Source: Campylobacter taeniopygiae
Lineage (GTDB): Bacteria; Campylobacterota; Campylobacteria; Campylobacterales; Campylobacteraceae
Length of the DNA: 64,000 nt
Direction of reading: 5' to 3'
Assembly (NCBI RefSeq): GCF_005406225.1
Contig: NZ_NXLY01000004.1
Coordinates: 62,001-126,000, forward strand
The notes beneath the pieces are model-generated. The model did no database searches and had not been told where the DNA came from. It saw only the letters and a list, made by a program, of their open reading frames with translations. A program made the position numbers and the translations under genes. Positions 50,989 to 59,851 of this stretch are shown here, in pieces (position 1 is the stretch's first letter; the number at the start of each line of letters is the position of its first letter).

Positions 50989-52043
50989 TTTTCCTCCTTC
51001 ATTGCCTTTTCATATTGTTCATGGAAATATAAAATCCTTTTTTCTGAATTTCTAGCATAATTGAATTTTAAATCATCCAAAAATAAACTTCCTTGTATCA
51101 AATTAGTCGCTTGCGCATCTTCTTTAAAAATCGTTTTATTCATCGATATAACTTCATTTGCAAAAAGCTCAACATCATGCTTTGCTTTTGCTATATAATT
51201 TCTTGAAATAAAATGCGTTTTATTGAAAGTGTGAGGAAAATAATGTTGTATAGAATAAGCATAACCAAAAGTAGAACTAATGATAGTAAATGGAAACAAA
51301 TGATAAGAAAAATATTTATCCTCAAAGTAATTATCCTCTAAAAAAATAGCTTGATTTCTTTTTAATTTAGAATAAATTTTTTCATCTTTAATTTCTCCAC
51401 AAGTTTTAGAATTAAAACCTATAAATTTTGGATTGTCTTCTAAATTTAAAATTCCTAAAGATTTTGGGTGTACACAGTCTACATGATAAATTTCTAAACT
51501 ATTTTCTACACCCACTTTCCAATTAGAATGATAATTAATTGGAGCGTTAAGACCATTAAAACGATCAATGCTTTTACTGATTTGTTCCAATTCTTCATAA
51601 AAGCCTTTAAGTTGTTCTTTTAATCGTATTTTTGGATTATGAGAAAAAAAGATAAAATCTCCGCAAAATGCAAGTTTAAGCTTAAAAAGATCGATCTTTT
51701 CATTTTCATCAAATTCGCTTTTCATCGCAATAGAAAGTTTTTGATTTTTATAAGTCCAATGATGATAAAAACATTTTATTTCTCCATTGGATTTGAAAAT
51801 ACTTTCATTATTTCCAAAATTTAAAAGTTTAGCTCCACGATGAGGACAAATATTATAAAAAGCGACAATACTACCTTTATCGTTATAAATTACGACTTCA
51901 AAGTCATAAATTCTTAAGATAATATAATCTTTATCATTTTTAATTTCTTCCTTATGGCAACCAAAAATCCAAAATTTTTTATATAAATTTTCACATTCTA
52001 ATTTTTCAGTGTCAAAATGGATATAATCATTAACTTGTTTCAT
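50985..52043 (-). CDS. Rieske non-haem iron oxygenase (alpha-subunit type)
   Basis: A 352-residue oxygenase. The Rieske [2Fe-2S] ligands are C66-x-H68 and C91-xx-H94; the mononuclear iron site has H187 and H192 (EIYHVDCVH), and the C-terminal helix with KEDAQATNLIQ carries the third Asp. The full catalytic set is therefore present. Such enzymes hydroxylate or demethylate small molecules with O2. No reductase or ferredoxin gene is adjacent. Context suggests it oxidises an ACP-bound acyl chain or a sugar substituent. Confidence 0.85.
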   Translation of the reverse strand: MKQVNDYIHFDTEKLECENLYKKFWIFGCHKEEIKNDKDYIILRIYDFEVVIYNDKGSIVAFYNICPHRGAKLLNFGNNESIFKSNGEIKCFYHHWTYKNQKLSIAMKSEFDENEKIDLFKLKLAFCGDFIFFSHNPKIRLKEQLKGFYEELEQISKSIDRFNGLNAPINYHSNWKVGVENSLEIYHVDCVHPKSLGILNLEDNPKFIGFNSKTCGEIKDEKIYSKLKRNQAIFLEDNYFEDKYFSYHLFPFTIISSTFGYAYSIQHYFPHTFNKTHFISRNYIAKAKHDVELFANEVISMNKTIFKEDAQATNLIQGSLFLDDLKFNYARNSEKRILYFHEQYEKAMKEEK

Positions 52044-52058
52044 CTTTTTTCCAATTCA

Positions 52059-53022
52059 TTATTTTTTATAAATTAAACTACAAGAACAATCCAAATTTTC
52101 TAAGATGCAAGTTCCTATAGAAAAGCCGACTCCAAAACCCATAAGCATCACATTTTTATAATCTTGATCCTTAGTATCGCTGATAAGTAAAGGGATAGAA
52201 TTTGAACTTGTATTTCCAAAATTTTTCATATTATTTGGAAGCTTTCCTTGAACGCCTAGTTTTTCCTCTAAATAAGAAAGCAAAAAAGTATTAGCCTGAT
52301 GAAAATACAATTTAGTAAGTTCTTCTTTTTTTAAAGAAGCAAACTCTAGTATTTTTTTAAATTCTAAAGGCAAGTATTTAAGAGTAAAATCGAAGACTTC
52401 AACCCCTTTCATTTGCATATACCCCCCCCCAATAAGGAGCTATGATGCAATCATATCCTTCACCCAAAGTCTTAAAACAAAAATAACTCTGACAAGCTTT
52501 GTTTTCAATTGCAGTACAACTTACACCATCTCCAAAAAGAAAAGCAGTGTCTCTAGCATTGAAATCCACCACATCACTACTTACATCACCAGTAAAAAGC
52601 AAGATTCGTTTTAAGCCATTAGCGATATAATTGTAAGCGATATTAAGCCCATAAACATAACCACTACAACCCAAATTCACATCAAAAGCTAAGAAATTAT
52701 CCTTCCTTAATCCCAAAACTCCCTGTAAATAACAAGCCATAGCTGGAAAGCGAAATTCATTACTTTGAGAAACCACTATAATAGCATCAATACTATCTTT
52801 ATCCCAAGAAAGAGTTTTTAAGGTTTCATCAGCTGCCATTAAATACAAATCACTGATTTTTTCTTTATCTTTATTAAGAATATATCTTTGCTCAACGCCG
52901 ATTTGCTTAATGATCTTTTTCTTATCTTTTTCATCAAAATTGTCAATTTGAGAATTTACAATTTTTTTACTTGGCACAACAGAACAAATATGTGCTATGC
53001 TTCCTTGATGAAATTTTTGCAT
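52059..53022 (-). CDS. KASIII-like beta-ketoacyl-ACP synthase, phase OFF by poly-G frameshift
   Basis: A FabH-type synthase broken at a nine-G tract (minus strand, 52422-52430). The first part, from ATG 53022, runs to a stop at 52399 and includes the nucleophile C119 (LGCSGYVYG). The catalytic His (YFHQAN) and Asn (FGNTSS) lie after the tract in another frame. With eight G the frame reads through as YWGGYMQMKG and gives about 320 residues, collinear with the intact paralogue at 53285. Start chosen because GGAG lies seven bases before 53022. Confidence 0.85.
52422..52430 (-). repeat. Poly-G tract (G9 on minus strand), OFF, in KASIII gene
   Basis: Nine C on the plus strand. Deleting one base or adding two restores one open frame over the whole gene. 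The tract lies between the catalytic Cys and the catalytic His/Asn, so the OFF product cannot be active. Confidence 0.93.
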
Positions 53023-53036
53023 ACTCAAGCTCCAAA

Positions 53037-53261
53037 TTAATCAATTTTAGCTAATTTTAAAACATCTGATACAGTTTTCAAACTAGCGATTTGATCTGAA
53101 GTAATATTCATTTGCAATTTTGCATCAAAAAGAGTTATTAAACTCAAAAAAGCCAAACTATCCCAATCTTCAAAATCAGCCAAAACGCTATCCTCTTTTA
53201 GCATTCCTTCATCTAACATCAAAATTTCTTCTAGCGCTTTAAACATTTCTTGTTTATTCAT
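53037..53261 (-). CDS. Acyl carrier protein 1
   Basis: A 74-residue acidic ACP. Phosphopantetheine attaches to S35 in DWDSLAF (variant of the DSL motif). Strong AAGGAGG ribosome binding site. Placed between two KASIII genes; probably the dedicated carrier of one of them. Similar to the C. jejuni acpP2/acpP3 type. Confidence 0.9.
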   Translation of the reverse strand: MNKQEMFKALEEILMLDEGMLKEDSVLADFEDWDSLAFLSLITLFDAKLQMNITSDQIASLKTVSDVLKLAKID

Positions 53262-53284
53262 TTTTATTTATCCTCCTTATTAAA

Positions 53285-54322
53285 TTAAGCAAACAATAAT
53301 TCACTTTTAAAATCAAGTTTATTAAAAAAAACAACTCCTATAGATAAGCCTACTCCAAAACCCGCCATAATCACATTTGATTTTTGGCAAGATTTTTCCT
53401 CTGCTAATAAAATTGCTATAGAAGCAGAAGAAGTATTTCCATAGTTCTTTTCAAGCGGCAAACACTCATTTTTAATTTTTAATTTTTTCCTAATTTGAAT
53501 TAAAGCATAATAATTTGCTTGATGAAGAAAGAAACTACTAATATCTTCAACTTCTAAATTTTGTATTCTTAAAAGCTTTAAAATAACATTTGGAACATTC
53601 TGACAAATAAAAACAAAGACATCCAAACCCTTCATCTCCATACAAGATTTAATATTAATATTTCCATCTTCATCTTGGTATTCTTTAAAAGAATCTTCAC
53701 ATATAGGATGTGCACTTCCACCATGCGGAACGATTATGGCATTTCTTCCCGATCCATCGGTTTCAAATATAAAATCCGCCTCAAAACCTGAAGCATATTC
53801 CAAAGCTGTACAACTAGCTGCATCACTAAACAAAAAAGCCACTGATCTATTTTTAGAGTAGATAAAATCATTAACCGAATCTCCTACAAACATTAAAATT
53901 TTATCACAATTTTCATTTAAATGACTCATGGCACAAAAAAGTCCATAAATATATCCTGAACACCCCATTACCACATCATAAGCAAAACAATCCTTACTTA
54001 ATCCTAATTCATCTTGCAATAAAACCGCTGTAGAAGGAAATCTATATTCATGACTTTGCGAAACAACAATTACTCCTTTGACTTCTTCTTTTTTCCAGCC
54101 CAATTTTTCAATGGTTTGCAAACCTGCTTTTTTATAAAGACTCATCATGGTTTCATTAGCATCTCTATTTAAAACGTAACGCTCTTTAATTTCCGAAAGA
54201 TGAATAATTTTACCTTTAGTTATTTCATCAAAATAAGGATTATCTATATTTTGAACCTTTTTAGAAGGAAAAATCCCACATACATAAGAAATTTTTACAT
54301 TTTTTAACTTCACTTTAATCAA
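53285..54322 (-). CDS. KASIII-like beta-ketoacyl-ACP synthase, intact
   Basis: A 345-residue FabH family protein. Catalytic triad C121 (MGCSGYIYG), H267 (FLHQANYY) and N296 (YGNTSSAS). It condenses a starter acyl-CoA or acyl-ACP with malonyl-ACP, or transfers the acyl group. Compared with its paralogue it has an insertion of about 20 residues around 204-226. The start is uncertain: TTG at 54322 has no ribosome binding site; GTG three codons later is possible. Similar to fabH2 (Cj1303) of C. jejuni. Confidence 0.88.
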   Translation of the reverse strand: MIKVKLKNVKISYVCGIFPSKKVQNIDNPYFDEITKGKIIHLSEIKERYVLNRDANETMMSLYKKAGLQTIEKLGWKKEEVKGVIVVSQSHEYRFPSTAVLLQDELGLSKDCFAYDVVMGCSGYIYGLFCAMSHLNENCDKILMFVGDSVNDFIYSKNRSVAFLFSDAASCTALEYASGFEADFIFETDGSGRNAIIVPHGGSAHPICEDSFKEYQDEDGNINIKSCMEMKGLDVFVFICQNVPNVILKLLRIQNLEVEDISSFFLHQANYYALIQIRKKLKIKNECLPLEKNYGNTSSASIAILLAEEKSCQKSNVIMAGFGVGLSIGVVFFNKLDFKSELLFA

Positions 54323-54336
54323 TCCATATTCATAAA

Positions 54337-54561
54337 TTATACAAAGTTTCCAAGCTTTAACAAATCTTTAACAGTGTGTAACTTTCTAATTGCTTCGAGA
54401 TCAATTTCCAATTTAAGTTCCTGCTCAAATAGAGTAATAATCTGTAAAAAAGCAATACTATCAAAATCCGAAAAAGAATTAAGCTCCATTTCTTCTTTTA
54501 AGTCATCCTCATCTGTCATTAAAATTTCAGCAATGGCTTTTAAAAATTCTTTTTTATCCAT
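54337..54561 (-). CDS. Acyl carrier protein 2
   Basis: A 74-residue ACP, closely similar to acyl carrier protein 1 in this operon. S35 in DFDSIAF is the modification site. ATG at 54561 with GGAG five to six bases upstream; a TTG four codons earlier is disregarded. First gene of the six-gene minus-strand acyl operon. The 230-bp spacer to the right is AT-rich and divergent with the ligase gene. Confidence 0.9.
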   Translation of the reverse strand: MDKKEFLKAIAEILMTDEDDLKEEMELNSFSDFDSIAFLQIITLFEQELKLEIDLEAIRKLHTVKDLLKLGNFV

Positions 54562-54720
54562 AAAAATCTCCAAAAAATCATGAAAATATTAATACATCCT
54601 AATATCGTCTATTATTAAATAAAGATTAATATATTCTAACACATTTTTTATAAATTAACTATATCTAAATTAACAAATCCTTAAAAATATTAAAATAATA
54701 TTTTATTCTAAGAATTTACC

Positions 54721-54726
54721 TATAAT
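54721..54726 (+). promoter_or_regulatory. Putative -10 box of the ligase-ACP operon
   Basis: Exact TATAAT after TTTACC, 65 bp before the ligase ATG. The rest of the 54562-54791 spacer is AT-rich with several weak -10-like hexamers on both strands and no clear operator. Confidence 0.4.
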
Positions 54727-54791
54727 CTCAATTAAACATTAATTAAAAGAAAATAAGATAGAATATCAAAAGACTGCAAACAAGGAAAATC

Positions 54792-56303
54792 ATGCTCACC
54801 CACATCTATAACTTCCTAGAAAAAAGTGTTGAAAACTTTAGTGAAAAAATAGCCTTTGTTGAACCTTTTGCCAAAGAAGGTAAAAAAGAAATCACTTATA
54901 AAGAATTTGATCTTTATTCTAAAAAAGTTGCTAGTGAAATTTTAAGAACTTTAGATAATAATACCTTACCTTTACAAAAAGCCATTCTTATTATCTTACC
55001 TAAAGGCATTGATTGTTTGATTTCTTTTTTTGGTGTAGCCTTAAGTGGAAACTTTTATACACTCTTAGATGAAAAAAGTCCTAAAGAAAGAATAGAAAAA
55101 GTTATAGAAGTTTTAAAACCAAAACTTCTAATCACTTCTAAAGAATTAAAACTAGATTTAAATTTACCTACTCTTTATACACAAGATTTTCAAAGTTTTA
55201 ATATCGATGAAAATCTAATCACTAAAGCTAAAGAAAACCATATCGATACTAATTTACTTTATGTACTTTTTACTAGTGGGAGTACTGGAATTCCTAAAGG
55301 AGTAAGTATAGCTCATAAGAGTGTGATTGATTATATGTTTTGGTTTTGCGATGAATTTGATATTAATAAAAATGATATTTTAGCTAATCAAGTTCAATTT
55401 TATTTTGATGTTTCGGTTTCAGATATTATGGCAACCATATTTAAAGGTGCGACTTTGCACATCATCCCTAATCATATCTTTGCCTTTCCTGCTAAAGTCT
55501 TACAATGCTTAGAACAAGAAAAAGTAAGTACAATCTTTTGGGTGCCTTCAGTGTTGATTTATTTTGCGAATACTGAAGCCTTGGATGATTTTAATTTATT
55601 AAATTTAAAAAAAATACTCTTTGCAGGCGAAATCATGCCCAATAAACAATTAAACATTTGGAGAGAACATCTACCTCAAAGTTTATTTGCCAATCTTTAT
55701 GGTCCTACTGAAATCACAATCATTGCTTGTTTTTATACTATCAACCGCCCTTTCAAAGATGATGAACTCTTACCTATAGGTAAAGCTTGTAAAAATACAG
55801 AACTTCTAGTCTTTGATGAGAATATGAATTATATAAGTCCTAAAGAAATAGGCAAAAAAGGAGAATTATATATAAGAGGAACTTCTTTATCCTTAGGATA
55901 TTACAATGATAAAGAAAAAACAAACAAAGCTTTTATACAAAATCCTTTGCATGATAATTATTTAGATTTACTCTATAAAACAGGAGATATTGTTGCTTAT
56001 AATGAATTTGAAGAATTATTGTGTTATGGAAGAGCGGATAATCAGATTAAATACATGGGTCATAGAATAGAATTAGGAGAAATAGAAAGTATTATTAACT
56101 CTCATGATAAAGTAAGAAACTCTGCTTGTATTTTTAAAGAAGAGATCATTTGTTTTTATGAGAGTAAAGAAGAAATTGATTTTAGAATGTTTTTAAAAGA
56201 TAAATTACCTCTTTACATGATACCTAAACATTTTAAAAGAATAGATAGTTTTAAACTCAATCAAAATGGTAAGATTGATAGAAATTATTATAAAGAACTT
56301 TAA
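54792..56303 (+). CDS. AMP-dependent acyl/amino-acid ligase (Cj1307-like)
   Basis: A 503-residue adenylating enzyme of the DltA/NRPS A-domain type. Motifs: FTSGSTGIPKG (P-loop, residues 160-170), YGPTEIT, YKTGD, GHRIELGEIE and catalytic K494 in NGKIDR. It would activate a carboxylic or amino acid and load it on the ACP encoded next. Substrate unknown. AAGGA ribosome binding site. Divergent from the KASIII operon. Confidence 0.88.
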   Translation: MLTHIYNFLEKSVENFSEKIAFVEPFAKEGKKEITYKEFDLYSKKVASEILRTLDNNTLPLQKAILIILPKGIDCLISFFGVALSGNFYTLLDEKSPKERIEKVIEVLKPKLLITSKELKLDLNLPTLYTQDFQSFNIDENLITKAKENHIDTNLLYVLFTSGSTGIPKGVSIAHKSVIDYMFWFCDEFDINKNDILANQVQFYFDVSVSDIMATIFKGATLHIIPNHIFAFPAKVLQCLEQEKVSTIFWVPSVLIYFANTEALDDFNLLNLKKILFAGEIMPNKQLNIWREHLPQSLFANLYGPTEITIIACFYTINRPFKDDELLPIGKACKNTELLVFDENMNYISPKEIGKKGELYIRGTSLSLGYYNDKEKTNKAFIQNPLHDNYLDLLYKTGDIVAYNEFEELLCYGRADNQIKYMGHRIELGEIESIINSHDKVRNSACIFKEEIICFYESKEEIDFRMFLKDKLPLYMIPKHFKRIDSFKLNQNGKIDRNYYKEL

Positions 56304-56312
56304 GGAGAGAAA

Positions 56313-56540
56313 ATGAAAGAGATTAAACAGTTTTTTATCAATATAGGCAGAGCTGATGTTGATGAGAATATGGAAGAATTGATTAGCGAAGATATTATTG
56401 ACAGTGTAGATATGATGGCTTTGGTTAGTGAGATAGAAAAACACTATAAAAAAACCTTAAAAGCAAAGTTCATCACTCCTGAAAATTTTGAAAGTTTTGC
56501 AAGCATTAAGCAAATGTTAGAACTTGCCATGAAAGATTAA
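56313..56540 (+). CDS. Acyl/aminoacyl carrier protein 3 (Cj1308-like)
   Basis: A 75-residue carrier protein. Phosphopantetheine site S31 in DSVDMMAL. Nine bp after the ligase, the arrangement of DltA with DltC, so it is most likely the ligase's acceptor. A 12-bp stem hairpin follows the stop. Confidence 0.88.
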   Translation: MKEIKQFFINIGRADVDENMEELISEDIIDSVDMMALVSEIEKHYKKTLKAKFITPENFESFASIKQMLELAMKD

Positions 56541-56567
56541 CTTGTTTGAATTTATTTCAAGCAAGTT
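56539..56567 (+). terminator. Terminator of the ligase-ACP operon
   Basis: Twelve-base arms (56539-56550 and 56556-56567) pair with one G-T, overlapping the ACP stop codon. A separate 16-bp palindrome at 56597-56612 sits just beyond the stop of the convergent hydrolase gene and could end that transcript. Confidence 0.55.
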
Positions 56568-56614
56568 TAAAAATCTAAATATAAAGTTAAATTTGGGATA
56601 AAAATTTTTATCTT

Positions 56615-57829
56615 TTAGATAATTTCTAGCTTAAATTTATCCCCTTCATCTTTAAATTTAAACACTCTATTTTTGCAAGGATAAGAAATAGAATTTTCCT
56701 TCATAAGAAATTTTTTATTTTTTAATTTTTCAAGCATTAAAGGAAGTTCTTTTTTAAATAGAGTTCTATTATTTAACCTCATACCATGTTCTAAACTTCT
56801 AATATATTTACCATCGATATCTTTTTCATCTTGGATTAAATGTAAAGTTGCATCAAGATTAAGTTGCTTTAAGCATTTATAAAGTTCTATTTTATCTTGA
56901 GCGCATACAAGCAAATCTTTAGCACTATGATAAGACACATAAATTATATTTGGATTAGCATTAGCCCCAAGAATAAGATGAGAAGAATTTAAAATCGCTC
57001 TTATCATATAATTTTCATCTTTAAAATAATAAGGTGAATTAGGATCTTTTCTTGTCCAATGGGTTTTCAAAAAGCAATAAATATTTGTATTTTTATTTGA
57101 AAAAACAAATTCTGGCTGCTGTATATCTCTACCAAGTATATAGTTTAAATTTGGCAAAATAGGCCCTGAATTATCAATCGCTCCATCCACATACCAAGGA
57201 GCAATTTTAGCTATAAGTAAAGAAAGGTATCCACCGTATGACCCCCCCCCGTAGATCTTTGGTAAATTTGCAAATTGTGGATAATTTTTAGCGATATCTT
57301 TTAAGGCATTGATATGATCAATAGCAGCCATAATGCCATAGTTTTGATATTCATCATTAGGTGGGATAAAATCGCAAGTTAATTCTACTTTTTGATTTAA
57401 CTTGATTTGTCCTCTTTGTTTCATAGTTTCTAATTGCTCATCAATAATAGGAATGATTTGAGAAAAATTATTTTCATCTGCTTTTATATGTGCTAAATCA
57501 ATATTTTTTAAGATCTGATTAATATGTATTAAATCTTCTTTATTTGGAACAAGTTTAGGGTTATATTTTTCATCAACACTTTTTCTAGAACAAAAACAAT
57601 GATAAAAAACATTCACCACAACGACATCAAATTTTTTAGCGATATATTCTCTATCAAAGTCTAAAAAAGAAATATTAGCATTAGCTCCATATCCACCGAT
57701 TACAAAAACTATAGCTTTCATTTCTTTTTCATCATCATAAGTTATACGATATTCTAGTTTTGAAGTTCTTTTAATATTAAGCTCTACATCATCACAAGAA
57801 GAAATTTCATAAGTTTTATTGACAAGCAT
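56615..57829 (-). CDS. DUF2920 flagellar maf-type alpha/beta hydrolase, copy 1, phase variable (ON)
   Basis: A 404-residue protein of the family that includes Cj1305c, Cj1306c and Cj1310c. Alpha/beta-hydrolase features: oxyanion-type GGYGAN near residue 46 and nucleophile elbow G195-G-S197-Y-G199. The nine-G tract at 57242-57250 encodes G194-G196, right before the Ser. Frame open, so ON. Probably transfers or removes an acyl group on a flagellin sugar; exact reaction unknown. Own AAAGG ribosome binding site. Confidence 0.82.
   Translation of the reverse strand: MLVNKTYEISSCDDVELNIKRTSKLEYRITYDDEKEMKAIVFVIGGYGANANISFLDFDREYIAKKFDVVVVNVFYHCFCSRKSVDEKYNPKLVPNKEDLIHINQILKNIDLAHIKADENNFSQIIPIIDEQLETMKQRGQIKLNQKVELTCDFIPPNDEYQNYGIMAAIDHINALKDIAKNYPQFANLPKIYGGGSYGGYLSLLIAKIAPWYVDGAIDNSGPILPNLNYILGRDIQQPEFVFSNKNTNIYCFLKTHWTRKDPNSPYYFKDENYMIRAILNSSHLILGANANPNIIYVSYHSAKDLLVCAQDKIELYKCLKQLNLDATLHLIQDEKDIDGKYIRSLEHGMRLNNRTLFKKELPLMLEKLKNKKFLMKENSISYPCKNRVFKFKDEGDKFKLEII
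57242..57250 (-). repeat. Poly-G tract (G9 on minus strand), ON, at the nucleophile elbow
   Basis: Nine C on the plus strand, read as GGG GGG GGG (three Gly) directly before the nucleophile Ser. Any one-base slip truncates the protein before its active site is complete. Confidence 0.93.
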
Positions 57830-57858
57830 TGATAACCTTTTGATATTTTAAACAGAAT

Positions 57859-59076
57859 TTAAATAATCTCAAGCTTAAATTTATCCCCTTCATCTTTAAA
57901 TTTAAAAACTTTGTTTTTACAAGGATAAGAAATAGAATTTTCTTTCATAGGAAATTTTCTATCTTTTAATTTTTCAAGCATTAAAGGAAGTTCTTTTTTA
58001 AATAGAGTTCTATTATTTAACCTCATACCATGTTCTAAACTTCTAATATATTTACCATCGATATCCTTTTCATCTTGGATTAAATGTAAAGTTGCATCAA
58101 GATTAAGTTGTTTTAAACATTTATAAAGTTCTATTTTATCTTTAGCAGGAGTATTAATATCTTTAGTGCTGTGATAAGAAACATAAATTATATTTGGATT
58201 AGCATTAGCCCCAAGAATAAGATGAGAAGAATTTAAAATCGCTCTTATCATATAATTTTCATCTTTAAAATAATAAGGAGAATTAGGATCTTTTCTTGTC
58301 CAATGGGTTTTGACAAAAAAACGAATAGAACTATTAGATAAATCTTCATAATAATCACATAATCCAGTATCCCTACCTAATAAATACGCCAAAGAAGGTA
58401 AAGCATCTCCTGAATTATCAATCACACCATCCACACACCAAGGAGCAATTTTAGCTATAAGTAAAGATAAGTATCCACCATACGATCCTCCACCGTAGAT
58501 CTTTGGTAAATTTGCAAATTGTGGGTAATTTTTAACAATATCTTTTAAGGTATTGATAAAATCAATAGCAGCCATAATGCCATAGTTTTGATATTCATCA
58601 TTGGGTGGGATAAAAGTTGAAGTAAAGCAAGCTTTGTAATCTTGTGGAATTTGGTTATTTGATTTTAAATTTGATATATGTTCTACTAACATTTTAGCAA
58701 TCAATGGAGCATTTTGAGAAGTAATTTCATCTTTTGTAACTAAATTAAATTGAGTTAAATTTTCTTTTAATGTAATTATATCTTCTGGTTCAAATTTTTT
58801 ATAAGCACTGTACTTTTCTTCATTGGATCTTCTTTGACAAAAACAATGATAAAAAACATTCACTACAACGACATCAAATTTTTTAGCGATATATTCTCTA
58901 TCAAAATCTAGTAAAGAGATATTAGCATTAGCCCCATATCCACCAATTACAAAAACTATAGCTTTCATTTCTTTTTCATCATCATAAGTTATACGATATT
59001 CTAGTTTTGAAGTTCTTTTAATATTAAGCTCTACATCATCACAAGAAGAAATTTCATAAGTTTTATTGACAAGCAT
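57859..59076 (-). CDS. DUF2920 flagellar maf-type alpha/beta hydrolase, copy 2, without tract
   Basis: A 405-residue tandem paralogue of the gene to its left. Residues 1-76, about 155-225 and 258-405 are nearly identical; about 80-150 and 225-257 differ strongly. The same Gly-Gly-Gly-Ser elbow is encoded by GGT GGA GGA TCG, so the copy cannot slip there. The duplication includes the upstream ribosome binding region. Both copies probably derive from one unit of about 1.25 kb. Confidence 0.82.
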   Translation of the reverse strand: MLVNKTYEISSCDDVELNIKRTSKLEYRITYDDEKEMKAIVFVIGGYGANANISLLDFDREYIAKKFDVVVVNVFYHCFCQRRSNEEKYSAYKKFEPEDIITLKENLTQFNLVTKDEITSQNAPLIAKMLVEHISNLKSNNQIPQDYKACFTSTFIPPNDEYQNYGIMAAIDFINTLKDIVKNYPQFANLPKIYGGGSYGGYLSLLIAKIAPWCVDGVIDNSGDALPSLAYLLGRDTGLCDYYEDLSNSSIRFFVKTHWTRKDPNSPYYFKDENYMIRAILNSSHLILGANANPNIIYVSYHSTKDINTPAKDKIELYKCLKQLNLDATLHLIQDEKDIDGKYIRSLEHGMRLNNRTLFKKELPLMLEKLKDRKFPMKENSISYPCKNKVFKFKDEGDKFKLEII

Positions 59077-59152
59077 TGATAACCTTTTAATATTTTAAAG
59101 ATGATTATACTTAAAATTTGGTAAAATAAAATAAAAAATAAAAGTGGAAAAT

Positions 59153-59851
59153 ATGAAAAATCTTTGCATTATACCTGCGCGCGGAGGGTCAAAAAGAATT
59201 CCTAGAAAAAATATCATAGATTTTTTAGGAAAACCTTTAATCTCTTATAGTATAGAAAGTGCTTTAAATTCGCAAATTTTTGATGAAGTTATCGTTTCAA
59301 GTGATGATGAAGAGATTATCGAAACAGCTTTAAAATTTGGCGCAAAAGTACCTTTTAAAAGATCCACTCATTTAAGCGATGATTATGCTTCAAGCACTGC
59401 TGTAATCCAAGATGTGATACAAATTTTGCAAAAACAAGGGCAAAATTATGATCATGTCTGTTGTCTTTATGCTACAGCACCGCTTATCAGTGCTGATATC
59501 TTAAAACAAGCCTTTGAAAATTTTATAAAAAATAAAAGCCAATTTTTATTTAGCGCTTGCGAATTTGACTATCCTATACAAAGAGCTTTTTATTTGGATG
59601 AAAAAAAACAAGTTTATATGTTTGATGAAAAATACTACCAAAGCCGCTCTCAAGATCTTACTAAAGCTTATCATGATGCGGGAGCTTTTTATTTTGGCAC
59701 TAGCAAAGCTTGGCTTGAAAATGATTTTATGTTTAGACCGCATTCTAGTGTATTTTTACTGCCAAGGAATTTGGTTTGCGATATCGATACACCTCAAGAT
59801 TTGAAATTTGCAAAGATACTTTATAGGGTAAATTATGAAAGTTTTATTTAG
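59153..59851 (+). CDS. pseF: CMP-pseudaminic acid cytidylyltransferase
   Basis: A 232-residue nucleotidyltransferase for the last step of CMP-pseudaminic acid synthesis. CTP-binding motif [12 protein letters not shown] at the N-terminus and CDIDTPQDL near the end. I use the ATG at 59153; an upstream GTG is in frame but is part of the likely ribosome binding region. Overlaps pseG by 17 bp. Confidence 0.93.
   Translation: MKNLCIIPARGGSKRIPRKNIIDFLGKPLISYSIESALNSQIFDEVIVSSDDEEIIETALKFGAKVPFKRSTHLSDDYASSTAVIQDVIQILQKQGQNYDHVCCLYATAPLISADILKQAFENFIKNKSQFLFSACEFDYPIQRAFYLDEKKQVYMFDEKYYQSRSQDLTKAYHDAGAFYFGTSKAWLENDFMFRPHSSVFLLPRNLVCDIDTPQDLKFAKILYRVNYESFI

Noticed and set aside
52059-53028. Two separate genes, one of 209 and one of 119 codons, in the KASIII region
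   Set aside because: They are the two halves of one synthase in different frames, meeting at the G9 tract, and together align with the intact neighbour.
54600-54640. A minus-strand CGATATT that resembles a sigma-28 -10 before the ACP-KASIII operon
   Set aside because: No matching TAAAG-type -35 at the right distance; such hexamers are frequent in this AT-rich DNA.
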